The translations under genes and the position numbers were made by a program. From positions 1-13,782 of the forward strand of contig CAKPAZ010000025.1 in assembly GCA_934133195.1 (NCBI GenBank): a stretch of 13,782 bases of DNA, given 5' to 3'. The notes under the pieces were generated by a model. That model made no database searches. It was given only the letters and a program-made list of their open reading frames with translations, and had not been told where the DNA came from. Source of the DNA: an uncultured Bacilli bacterium. Its GTDB lineage: Bacteria > Bacillota_I > Bacilli_A > ML615J-28 > CAG-313. Shown here piece after piece: positions 7,441-13,782 of this stretch (its first letter is position 1; each line of letters opens with the position of its first letter).

Positions 7441-8009
7441 AATGGATATATCAAAATACCAAAGATTCCCGCGATAATTATTAATAAAATACAAGACGGT
7501 GTTTTCTTTTTTATTAAATAATAAATTAAAGTAATTAAGCCAAGGAGAACAAAGAGAATAATTCCTTTAATATCAACACCCTTAATTACTTCGACTGATT
7601 CAACACCTAAAACGGTACTTAGAATCATTGTAAGAGCAGTCGCAATAATAAGACCAATAATAGTTGGACGGATTGCCTCTAAGGTTGCTTTAACTCCTTT
7701 ATATTTTAGAAAGTTTTTCAAAATACTTGCGATTAAAAGGATAATAATAAATGAAGGAAGTACCACCCCTAGGGTTGCGACTACAGCTCCGAGAAATCCT
7801 CCATATGAAGAACCGATGAAAGTAGCCATATTAATAGCAAGAGGGCCGGGAGTTGACTCTGATACCGCAATAAAACTCAAGAAATCACTTTCCGATAACC
7901 AACCTCTAGTTAAGACTTCTTCTCTAATTAGGGCGATCATTCCGTATCCTCCCCCAAATGATACAAGACCAATCTTTAAGAAAACTAAAAATAATTCTAA
8001 ATAGATCAT
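7437..8009 (-). CDS. Chromate transporter-family protein, short CHR type (second of pair)
   Basis: A 190-residue membrane protein equal to one CHR domain. The family motifs are present: FGGGYGMI at 18-25 just after the first helix, a Trp-containing loop, then ESTPGP at 51-56 and hydrophobic helices to the C-terminus. Full-length ChrA is two such domains in about 400 residues; here the halves are separate genes and would pair as a heterodimer. Chromate efflux is the activity of the characterised ChrA family, but many short CHR pairs in anaerobic Bacillota have no demonstrated substrate. The start ATG overlaps the upstream gene's TGA as ATGA (8006-8009), so the two are translationally coupled. 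A strong GAAGGAGGA site precedes it. Confidence 0.85.
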   Translation of the reverse strand: MIYLELFLVFLKIGLVSFGGGYGMIALIREEVLTRGWLSESDFLSFIAVSESTPGPLAINMATFIGSSYGGFLGAVVATLGVVLPSFIIILLIASILKNFLKYKGVKATLEAIRPTIIGLIIATALTMILSTVLGVESVEVIKGVDIKGIILFVLLGLITLIYYLIKKKTPSCILLIIIAGIFGILIYPL

Positions 8010-8593
8010 TTTGTTTCCTCCTTCTTCTTATCACTTAGATATTTAATAAGGTAGATGAAAATACCAATTAATGCACTAATTAAAATAAAATAAATTGTTG
8101 AAAATGATACTTTAAATAAATTAAAGACAATCACTAAAACCATTGTTATAAAAAGGAGAATAAAGTTAAAAATATTCTTTTTCATATTTTTAAATAGTTT
8201 GATCCCCGCAAGAAAAATCAAGAAAGTAACACAAACTTGAATTCCTTGAAAAGCATAAGCAACATACTTTAAAGCAATAAACTTTTCAAAAAACAAAGAT
8301 ATTAAAAATATAATTATAAAAGAAGGAATACAAACACCAATTGTCGCAAGAAGTGATCCCATAAATCCTGCAATCTTATATCCCACATAAGTTGAAGCAT
8401 TTACCGCCAGTGGTCCAGGGGTTGATTCGGCTATCGCAATCATATCAACAAATTCATCTTTTTCAATCCATTTTTTCTTTTCGACTAATTCACTCTCTAG
8501 AAGGGCGATCATTCCATATCCTCCCCCAAAAGTAAATAAGCCTATTTTTAACATTGTAAGAAATAAGTTTAAAATCAGTTTACCCTTTTTCAT
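8006..8593 (-). CDS. Chromate transporter-family protein, short CHR type (first of pair)
   Basis: A 195-residue membrane protein homologous to its downstream partner, with FGGGYGMI at 22-29, a Trp loop (KKWIEKDEF) and ESTPGP at 56-61. The shared motifs at matching positions show that the pair arose by duplication of one CHR domain, and the two are expected to form an antiparallel heterodimer. The C-terminus ends in a lysine/glutamate-rich tail (SDKKKEETK), putting it in the cytoplasm. It ends in TGA, which shows that TGA is a stop in this organism. It has a strong promoter of its own and AAAGGAG before the ATG. The substrate is uncertain, as for its partner. Confidence 0.85.
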   Translation of the reverse strand: MKKGKLILNLFLTMLKIGLFTFGGGYGMIALLESELVEKKKWIEKDEFVDMIAIAESTPGPLAVNASTYVGYKIAGFMGSLLATIGVCIPSFIIIFLISLFFEKFIALKYVAYAFQGIQVCVTFLIFLAGIKLFKNMKKNIFNFILLFITMVLVIVFNLFKVSFSTIYFILISALIGIFIYLIKYLSDKKKEETK

Positions 8594-8622
8594 TTTAACT
8601 TCTCCTTTGGTTTTCTTTTAAT

Positions 8623-8651
8623 ATTATACCACTTGTCTTAATTTATGTAAA
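8623..8651 (-). promoter_or_regulatory. Strong promoter of the CHR pair
   Basis: TTTACA (-35, 8646-8651) and a perfect TATAAT (-10, 8623-8628) are separated by exactly 17 bp on the minus strand, with an extended TGG before the -10. This is one of the two best promoter matches in the window and lies about 30 bp before the first CHR start codon. Confidence 0.7.
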
Positions 8652-8822
8652 TTAATATAACAATATGTTTATAAAATTAATTATTTTGTATTTTTTTGTA
8701 ATTTAAGTTTTAGTTTTCTAAAGATAATTACTAATTTCTTAATTTTTATTATTTTTATGACAATTATTTTACTTTATCTGTTTTTTAAGAAACCTTAGTT
8801 ATTTTGTTTATTTACTTTAAGA

Positions 8823-8855
8823 AAAACAAAAAACCCCCTAAGATTAGAGGATTTT
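8823..8855 (-). terminator. Rho-independent terminator of the APC permease gene
   Basis: In the minus-strand transcript an 11-bp stem (from 8845-8855 and 8830-8840, including two G-U pairs) with a 4-nt loop ends in a G run and is followed by TTTTTTGTTTTTC. It begins 22 nt after the stop codon. Confidence 0.8.
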
Positions 8856-8877
8856 CAAGAATCAATTATGTAAAATA

Positions 8878-10308
8878 TTAATTTTCAACATTTTCAATCA
8901 TTAATTCATCTTCTTCAACTTTTTCTTCTTTTACTTCTTTATTATAGAAGAAGATAGATGGGAACATTAAGAGTACAAATAAAATCATAAAGACACCAAA
9001 GTCAATTAAACTGTTAACTTTCTTTTGTAATATTAATTGGTATAATCCTGTTCCACAGAAAGTAAAGAATATTGAACCAAGGATTGCGAAAAGAGGAATG
9101 ATGTAACGTTTAAATACATTTAAATCTTTAAAGTTTTTCATTATGTAAATATACATTGTGACATAAACTAAATAGATGATTGCACAAATTATTTCATCCA
9201 TCGCTCCAAGATGGCCAAATATCCAAATATTATGCATTGCTAAATACCAGATAACAAGCATTAAACAAATACATAAATAACCATATAGACATGATCTAAA
9301 GGAAATGTTTCTATTGCCAGAAACTTTTGCGAATTTCTCTGGTTTGATTCCATGACCACGACATGACATTGTAAACATGCCACGACAACATCCCATTGAT
9401 ACACCATTAACTGTACCAAGGCATGATATCATAATGAAGAAAGAAAACAATATTACACCAAATTTTCCCATAATAGTTTGAAATACTGCGATTGGAGCAT
9501 TTGCATCTTCCACGATTGTTCCTGCATTACCTAAGAATGCACTTAATGAGATATAATAAATTATATAGAATGCTAAAATCGCAATTGTACCACCAACTAA
9601 GGCTTTCGGTAAGTTACGTTTTGAATCTTTTAGTTCAGCATTAATAGCAGTTGCACAAACCCAACCTTCATAAGCAAATGAAGTTTTCTTGATGGCATCA
9701 CCAAAGTTAATGTCATACCCAACTGCAGGGTTTTTGAAAGCATTAATTATTCCATATTCACTACCCACAATTAAGGATGCAAACAATCCAACAATCGCAA
9801 CAATTATTATTGGTAATAATTTAATAAAGGTTGCAGAAACTTGAAATTTTGCAGAAATAGCAGGTGAAAAGTAATTCATTAAAATTACAATTGTTACAAT
9901 TAAAAAAGCAAAGATGAAATTTTCAATATCAGTTAAACCAATATTTAAACCTATCATTTTGAAAAAATATGATCCTGCAAATAATGCAACTACTGATGCA
10001 ATAATTGGGTAATAGAAGTTAGTCATTAACCAAGCTAGAAAGTAACCAGTTTTTTTATTTGTGGCAACCTCAACATAGTCAATAACGCCATTATATTTAG
10101 TAACTCTAGTTGCGAAAACTGCAAAGCAAAATCCTGATGTAATCATGATTACTCCACCAATAAACCAAGCTAGAATTGATAATTTAAGATCTCCCCCACA
10201 TAATTGTAATACGCCTCCAGCTTTCAAGAAGACACCAGAACCTATTACGATACCTACAACCATTGCGATACCCGTCCACAAACCATATCGTTTCTTAATA
10301 TTATTCAT
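8878..10308 (-). CDS. APC-superfamily amino acid permease
   Basis: A 476-residue transporter with about twelve hydrophobic helices. The first helix carries GIVIGSGVF, the unwound substrate-binding segment characteristic of amino acid/polyamine/organocation carriers. A second motif, FAYEGWVCATAINAELKD, matches the helix-6/loop region of the LAT/SteT-like exchangers. Substrate is probably an amino acid but cannot be specified. The middle holds an unusual cysteine cluster (MGCCRGMFTMSCRGHG and later SCLYGYLCICL). The C-terminus is an acidic cytoplasmic tail (KEEKVEEDEL). An ATG 54 bp further upstream (10362) is in frame, but it would place the start inside the promoter; the ATG at 10308 has AAAGAGGT upstream and is preferred. 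Monocistronic with its own promoter and terminator. Confidence 0.85.
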   Translation of the reverse strand: MNNIKKRYGLWTGIAMVVGIVIGSGVFLKAGGVLQLCGGDLKLSILAWFIGGVIMITSGFCFAVFATRVTKYNGVIDYVEVATNKKTGYFLAWLMTNFYYPIIASVVALFAGSYFFKMIGLNIGLTDIENFIFAFLIVTIVILMNYFSPAISAKFQVSATFIKLLPIIIVAIVGLFASLIVGSEYGIINAFKNPAVGYDINFGDAIKKTSFAYEGWVCATAINAELKDSKRNLPKALVGGTIAILAFYIIYYISLSAFLGNAGTIVEDANAPIAVFQTIMGKFGVILFSFFIMISCLGTVNGVSMGCCRGMFTMSCRGHGIKPEKFAKVSGNRNISFRSCLYGYLCICLMLVIWYLAMHNIWIFGHLGAMDEIICAIIYLVYVTMYIYIMKNFKDLNVFKRYIIPLFAILGSIFFTFCGTGLYQLILQKKVNSLIDFGVFMILFVLLMFPSIFFYNKEVKEEKVEEDELMIENVEN

Positions 10309-10330
10309 AAATACCTCTTTCTTTTGAAAT

Positions 10331-10359
10331 ATTTTATCATAATATGTAATTTTTAGCAA
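10331..10359 (-). promoter_or_regulatory. Promoter of the APC permease gene
   Basis: TTGCTA (10354-10359) and TAAAAT (10331-10336) lie 17 bp apart on the minus strand, ending 22 bp before the preferred start. The longer open frame crosses this promoter, which supports the downstream start. Confidence 0.5.
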
Positions 10360-10382
10360 CAATCAAACTATTATATTTACAT

Positions 10383-10412
10383 AAAAAAAGAACAGTTCCA
10401 AAGAACTGCTCT
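10383..10412 (-). terminator. Terminator of the HdeD-like gene
   Basis: The minus-strand RNA forms a 10-bp stem (10403-10412 with 10389-10398, one G-U pair), a TTTG loop, and then a run of T residues. It begins 5 nt past the stop codon. Confidence 0.85.
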
Positions 10413-10417
10413 TCTTC

Positions 10418-10996
10418 TTACATATCAATAATATTAGTTTCGTCAATGATTCTCTTTTTAGCTTCACGTACTTTATGACTGAATACACAAATTTCAATGA
10501 TATCACATACACCATCAATGATTAATGAGCATCCAGCAAAAATCATGATTGTATCGAAATCACCAAACATTACAATTGTACCTAAACAAATTGTTACTAG
10601 TGATAATAATAATAAGATAAACCAACCACTAATACGTGCTCTTGCACAGTAAACACTATCAACAACTGATGTAGCACCATCAACGATAATGTAAATACCA
10701 AATACAATAGTAAGAATTCCACGAACGATTTCAGGATATACTAAACAGAAAATACCTGATAAGAATAATGAAATACCAAGAATTAGTAAATGTCCAGCAA
10801 ATAAACCACCATAAGCAATAAAGCATATAATTGTTACGATACCACCGACAATTAATAATACACCAGCAACAGTACATAATACTTGATATGAACTTTCTGG
10901 TAATGCTACAAATAAAATACCAACAACTATTGCAAGGATCCCCGCAATAATACTTTCTACTTTAAATTTTTGAAAAAACTTTTTTAATTGATTCAT
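10418..10996 (-). CDS. HdeD-like membrane protein (DUF308 family)
   Basis: A 192-residue protein with six predicted membrane helices arranged as three helix hairpins. The first pair begins with the typical GILAIVVGILFVALPES pattern, and later hairpins repeat a G-I-x-x-x-x-x-G-I spacing (GILTIVFGIYIIVDG), as in HdeD/DUF308 proteins. HdeD in Escherichia coli is linked to acid resistance, but the biochemical role of the family is not established, so only the family is called. A 23-residue upstream extension to 11065 is possible in frame but would cover the promoter; the ATG at 10996 has AAAAGGAGA 7 nt upstream. The C-terminus is charged and cytoplasmic. The gene stands alone between promoter and terminator. 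Confidence 0.8.
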   Translation of the reverse strand: MNQLKKFFQKFKVESIIAGILAIVVGILFVALPESSYQVLCTVAGVLLIVGGIVTIICFIAYGGLFAGHLLILGISLFLSGIFCLVYPEIVRGILTIVFGIYIIVDGATSVVDSVYCARARISGWFILLLLSLVTICLGTIVMFGDFDTIMIFAGCSLIIDGVCDIIEICVFSHKVREAKKRIIDETNIIDM

Positions 10997-11030
10997 AATG
11001 TTCTCCTTTTCTAATTTTAAATACACTAGT

Positions 11031-11058
11031 AGTATACCCCAAACTTGAAAAAAAACAA
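11031..11058 (-). promoter_or_regulatory. Candidate promoter of the HdeD-like gene
   Basis: TATACT (-10, 11031-11036) and TTGTTT (-35, 11053-11058) are spaced 16 bp on the minus strand and end about 34 bp before the start codon. Confidence 0.4.
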
Positions 11059-11091
11059 ATGACAATTAAATATAGATTGTACAAATATTGA

Positions 11092-11108
11092 CATTTTATG
11101 GTAAAATG
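11092..11108. other. Small inverted repeat downstream of the acetyltransferase gene
   Basis: CATTTTA (11092-11098) and TAAAATG (11102-11108) form a 7-bp hairpin with a 3-nt loop just after the acetyltransferase stop. There is no U-run on the minus strand, so it is at best a weak terminator or a symmetric binding site. Confidence 0.3.
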
Positions 11109-11115
11109 ACTAAAT

Positions 11116-11754
11116 TTACTTAATGTTTTTTAAGCCTTCAAGATCACCATTTTGAATATATTTTATTCGTTTTAAGATTTCTTCATTAGGTAAGTCCCAC
11201 CATTTTTGTTTTAGGAGTTCTTCTATTACTTCATCGGAAAACCTTTTACGGATTATTTTAGCAGGAACTCCTCCAACAATCGTATAAGGGGGGACATCTT
11301 TAGTTACTACCGCCCGAGTCGCAATGATGGCACCATCACCAATGGTAACACCTGCCATAATGACAGCCTCATAACCAATCCATACATCATTTCCTATTTT
11401 GATATCACCTTTATTATCCCATGACTTATCAGCCCATATTCCATGGTCCCATTCCTCATAGAAGATTGGAAATGGATATGTTGATAATGATTTTAAGGTA
11501 TGATTAGCACCATTAAATAAGAATTTTGTACCACAAGCAATGGAACAAAACTTTCCAATTATTAGTTTATCATGATTAATGGGATAATGATATAAAACAT
11601 TATTCTTTTCAAAATCTCTTGGATCATTAACAAAATCATGATAGAATGTGAAATCACCAATTATAATGTTTGGATCTTTCACAACATTTTTTAAATATAC
11701 AATTTGTTTATCCTCACTTCGAGGATATATTTTTTTACTATCCGGAATAGTCAT
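11116..11754 (-). CDS. Vat/CatB-type xenobiotic O-acetyltransferase (left-handed beta-helix)
   Basis: A 212-residue hexapeptide-repeat acyltransferase that uses acetyl-CoA. The fold is shown by tandem hexapeptides: LIIGKFCSIACG (64-75), then IGNDVWIGYEAVIMAGVTIGDGAIIA. His85 in NGANH is the family's catalytic base, and the segment from ILYHYP-like NVLYHYPIN through NGANHT, STYPF and KWWDLP closely follows virginiamycin/streptogramin A acetyltransferases as I remember them. Length agrees with that family (about 210). Streptogramin A or chloramphenicol acetylation is therefore plausible, but many chromosomal relatives have unknown acceptors. A clear AAAGGAGA site precedes the ATG by about 8 nt. 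A 10-bp inverted repeat brackets that site and the start codon, suggesting post-transcriptional control. Transcribed from its own promoter. Confidence 0.85.
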   Translation of the reverse strand: MTIPDSKKIYPRSEDKQIVYLKNVVKDPNIIIGDFTFYHDFVNDPRDFEKNNVLYHYPINHDKLIIGKFCSIACGTKFLFNGANHTLKSLSTYPFPIFYEEWDHGIWADKSWDNKGDIKIGNDVWIGYEAVIMAGVTIGDGAIIATRAVVTKDVPPYTIVGGVPAKIIRKRFSDEVIEELLKQKWWDLPNEEILKRIKYIQNGDLEGLKNIK

Positions 11755-11808
11755 AATTATAATCTCCTTTAATTTTAATATTTAGTTTATATTATTTTAC
11801 TATTCCGG
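11742..11808 (-). promoter_or_regulatory. Inverted repeat enclosing the acetyltransferase ribosome binding site
   Basis: CCGGAATAGT (11742-11751, codons 2-5 of the gene) and ACTATTCCGG (11799-11808) are perfect complements 47 nt apart. The ribosome binding site (around 11762-11769) and the start codon lie between them. The 15-base surroundings are near-identical in inverted orientation (13 of 15 bases). The upstream arm lies in the spacer of the predicted promoter. It could act as a paired operator, or as an RNA stem if transcription starts further upstream. Confidence 0.4.
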
Positions 11809-11817
11809 CTATTACAA
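11789..11817 (-). promoter_or_regulatory. Candidate promoter of the acetyltransferase gene
   Basis: TTGTAA (11812-11817) and TAATAT (11789-11794) are spaced 17 bp on the minus strand; each matches consensus at four of six positions. No clear terminator separates this from the upstream dehydrogenase gene, so read-through transcription is also possible. Confidence 0.35.
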
Positions 11818-11848
11818 TGCAAAGTTTCATCTTCATTCCTTCTTTTTA

Positions 11849-12646
11849 TTATTTTAATATTTTTCTGATAATCCAAAGCTGAAATTTCTTTGGCATTTTA
11901 CTAAGTAATCTTAAATATTTATTCGCATTAATTTTATAAGCAAACTTTAGATTTTTAGTTTCTAACATTTTTATTACTTTGGTAGCAATCTTTTCTGGAG
12001 GTATACACTTCGTTTCTACTTTATTGACAATGTTACGAAAGTTACTAGCATTACAATTATATAATTTAGTTTTCTCACAGAATTTATCTAAACTACTTGT
12101 TGATTCTCCTAACATGGCAGTTTGGACGGCTCCCGCTCTAAGGACTGCTACTTCAATACCTAGGAGCTGTAATTCCATTCTTAAGGAATAGCAATACTTA
12201 TCAAGTGTTGACTTTGTTATAGCATAAATTCCTGTAAATGGTAAAGGATCAAGGGGAGCAAGTTCACTAGTAATGGTAATGATTCTACTTCCTCTACTTA
12301 AGAGTGGTAAAAAAGTTTTATTAATTAAATATACCCCAAAGAAATTTACTTTAAAGATTTTATCTAGATTAGGATATTCTATTTCAACAAGTGAATCCAT
12401 TACATACATCCCCGCGAAATGAATGATGCTGTAGATTTCATTGGTAATATTATAAACAATATCAAATGCTTGTTTTACACTTTCTTCACTTGTTACATCA
12501 CATCTTATTTGCGTGACATTTGGTAGATTCAAGTCATCGCTTGTTACAATATCTAAAGCGATTACTCCATAGCCCTTATTTAAAAGTTCTTGGATGGTAC
12601 TTTTTCCCATCCCCCCACATGAGCCAGTTACTATTACATATTTCAT
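11849..12646 (-). CDS. Short-chain dehydrogenase/reductase (SDR)
   Basis: A classical SDR of 265 residues (266 if the first of two adjacent ATG codons is used; numbering below counts that one). It has TGSCGGMG (8-15) for dinucleotide binding, Asp33 at the end of strand two which favours NAD(H), Asp51-Val, HFAG (77-80) in place of the usual NNAG, and the catalytic set Asn102, Ser128, Tyr142 and Lys146 (YAITK). The usual PG after strand six is replaced by AG (RAGAVQT). The C-terminal 60 residues are basic and amphipathic, similar to membrane-associated steroid-type SDRs. Substrate unknown. ATGATG occurs at the start; GAGG is 4 nt from the first and 7 nt from the second, so the second is preferred. 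It follows the flavoprotein gene by 55-58 bp and is probably in the same transcript. Confidence 0.85.
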   Translation of the reverse strand: MKYVIVTGSCGGMGKSTIQELLNKGYGVIALDIVTSDDLNLPNVTQIRCDVTSEESVKQAFDIVYNITNEIYSIIHFAGMYVMDSLVEIEYPNLDKIFKVNFFGVYLINKTFLPLLSRGSRIITITSELAPLDPLPFTGIYAITKSTLDKYCYSLRMELQLLGIEVAVLRAGAVQTAMLGESTSSLDKFCEKTKLYNCNASNFRNIVNKVETKCIPPEKIATKVIKMLETKNLKFAYKINANKYLRLLSKMPKKFQLWIIRKILK

Positions 12647-12704
12647 CATAATACCTCGAATTTTGTTTTGTTTGTTACAAATTATCAGAATTTTCTATTT
12701 TTAA

Positions 12705-13631
12705 TTACTTTTTTTGTTTCTCTTTTGATCTTTTATCGTTAATGATCTTCATTTCTTTTGAAGTAATCAAAGTACAATTATTTTCCTTGGCCCAGTTTAC
12801 ACATCCTTTTAAAACAAGTTTTAAAAATGGACGAGGTACCCTTACAAGCATTTCTAAAGCATCATCAGAGAATTTTACCACATCATCGGCTCTGTTGGCT
12901 GCGTATTTTACTGAAGTAATGTCAACAACACGAGTTGGAACGACCTCAGGACTTGGAGTACGATAATTTGAACACCAGAAATACATCGAATCGCGGTAAC
13001 CCCAGTTAGTTGGAAGTGGGCAGAAATTACGTTTATTGACACCATTAATTAAAGCATCATAATATTTATCTTTGATTAAGATTTTATCAATTTTTAAAAT
13101 GAAGTGAGCACCATATTTAGATGTGATACCATTAAAATTATTATATGGTTCTTCATATTCTTCTTGGACTTTGACGTTTTCACAATTTTCTAGTTCTTTT
13201 ACCCATGTACATTCAAATACTTGAAGAGCCTCAGTTATTACTTTTGGATATTTTTCACCAGGATTTTCTTCTGCACGAAGACCATCTTCAACATGAAATT
13301 TGAAATCTTTCATTTTTTCTTCAGGAGTATCACCAGGATATCCTAATCTTACATGTTCTTTAAATACTTTTTTAGAATATTGTAAGAAATTGATTGTACA
13401 TTTACCATGTCTGATAATACCTTTCGCAGTATTAGAGTTGTTACGACATTCTAGAACCATTGCATAGTATCCTTTACCTGCTATATAATAAGGAAAGCAA
13501 AGAGAGTATGCACCATAGCTTGTTGTTTCTCCTTTCTCATCTAAAGTTCCAACTAAACAAAGGGGCATTGGAAAGAAAGATGAAGTTTGATAAAAATTGT
13601 CTACTATTCTTATATTTTTAAATGAACTCAT
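12705..13631 (-). CDS. Flavin reductase-like split-barrel protein with a C-terminal PCP_red-like domain
   Basis: A 308-residue cytoplasmic protein. Residues about 15-200 resemble the FMN-binding split barrel of flavin reductase-like proteins: FPMPLCLVGTLDEKGETTSYG is the start of the barrel, followed by RNNSNTAKGIIRHGKCTINFL where these proteins place the flavin-phosphate loop and an Asn of the next strand. Residues about 252-300 (FSDDALEMLVRVPRPFLK, then WAKENNC and ITSKEM) resemble the small PCP_red domain found at the C-terminus of light-independent protochlorophyllide reductase subunit B. A lysine-rich tail ends the protein. A GGAGG site lies about 9 nt before the ATG, and a strong promoter lies upstream. 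It probably heads an operon with the SDR gene. The barrel call is moderate; the tail domain is my motif reading and could be another helical domain. Confidence 0.65.
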   Translation of the reverse strand: MSSFKNIRIVDNFYQTSSFFPMPLCLVGTLDEKGETTSYGAYSLCFPYYIAGKGYYAMVLECRNNSNTAKGIIRHGKCTINFLQYSKKVFKEHVRLGYPGDTPEEKMKDFKFHVEDGLRAEENPGEKYPKVITEALQVFECTWVKELENCENVKVQEEYEEPYNNFNGITSKYGAHFILKIDKILIKDKYYDALINGVNKRNFCPLPTNWGYRDSMYFWCSNYRTPSPEVVPTRVVDITSVKYAANRADDVVKFSDDALEMLVRVPRPFLKLVLKGCVNWAKENNCTLITSKEMKIINDKRSKEKQKK

Positions 13632-13655
13632 TTTTTGTTCCTCCTATATATTATT

Positions 13656-13684
13656 AATATACCACAATTTTAAAAATATATCAA
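13656..13684 (-). promoter_or_regulatory. Promoter of the flavoprotein-SDR unit
   Basis: TTGATA (-35, 13679-13684) and TATATT (-10, 13656-13661) are separated by 17 bp on the minus strand, with extended TGG before the -10; each hexamer matches consensus at five of six positions. Beyond it, 13685-13782 is AT-rich with nothing further recognisable. Confidence 0.65.
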
Positions 13685-13782
13685 ATATTGTGTCTAAATT
13701 ACCATTTCCCTAGTTTGCCACTTGTTTTTTAATTTTTAATCTATTTTTAAAAATATAACATTGATTTTAATAAAGTAAAATC

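Larger units (their letters stand above)
8594..8877. other. AT-rich intergenic region between the CHR pair and the APC permease
   Basis: Just under 300 bases without a credible gene. It holds the CHR-pair promoter at its left end and the APC permease terminator at its right end. Between about 8655 and 8820 it is almost entirely A and T, and I see no further hairpin, repeat or coding frame. Confidence 0.6.

Noticed and set aside
10309..10362. Upstream start for the APC permease
   Set aside because: It would begin within the predicted promoter, while the downstream ATG has AGAGGT at good spacing and the usual family N-terminus.
10997..11065. Upstream start for the HdeD-like protein
   Set aside because: The extension overlaps the predicted promoter; the downstream ATG has a strong AAGGAGA site.
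11088..11116. Plus-strand promoter TTGACA-17-TAAATT
   Set aside because: The hexamers fit, but the direction leads into the 3' end of the minus-strand acetyltransferase with no plus-strand gene; an antisense RNA is possible but unsupported.

Overview
The window is AT-rich, compactly organised bacterial DNA, most likely from a low-GC Bacillota/Mycoplasmatota-type organism (Erysipelotrichia, RF39 or Izemoplasma-like). This rests on base composition, strong GGAGG-type ribosome binding sites, sigma-A-like promoters with extended -10 boxes, and PurB residue numbering that matches the Bacillus enzyme. The genetic code looks standard: TGA is the stop of one chromate-transporter gene (8006-8008), so this is not a TGA=Trp mollicute. 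No rRNA, tRNA, CRISPR array, insertion sequence or phage gene was seen.

Layout: eleven genes are supported, ten on the minus strand and one on the plus strand. At the left is one long gene encoding a head-to-tail fusion of complete adenylosuccinate lyase (PurB) and complete adenylosuccinate synthetase (PurA). It is divergent from a FAD-dependent oxidoreductase of the phytoene-desaturase type, the only plus-strand gene. That gene converges on a two-gene unit (EamA permease, then a two-helix membrane protein with a Nudix-like C-terminal domain) across a bidirectional terminator with three repeat arms. Next come a small orphan membrane protein, a translationally coupled pair of short chromate-transporter (CHR) proteins, an APC amino-acid permease, an HdeD-like (DUF308) membrane protein, a Vat/CatB-type xenobiotic acetyltransferase, a short-chain dehydrogenase, and a flavin-reductase-like protein with a PCP_red-like tail.

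How the genes work together: most are independent one- or two-gene units, each with its own promoter and usually its own terminator, so this is not one pathway cluster. The clear functional unit is PurB-PurA, which would place both steps of IMP to AMP conversion on one polypeptide. The split-barrel flavoprotein and the SDR are probably co-transcribed and look like a small redox pair. Transport (EamA, CHR pair, APC) and probable drug modification (Vat-like) make up the rest.

The best candidates for something new are the linker-free PurB-PurA fusion, the membrane-anchored Nudix-like protein whose box keeps the acidic and arginine residues but has lost both glycines, and a 10-bp perfect inverted repeat that brackets the ribosome binding site and start codon of the acetyltransferase gene. 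All calls come from reading the sequence; no database search was run.
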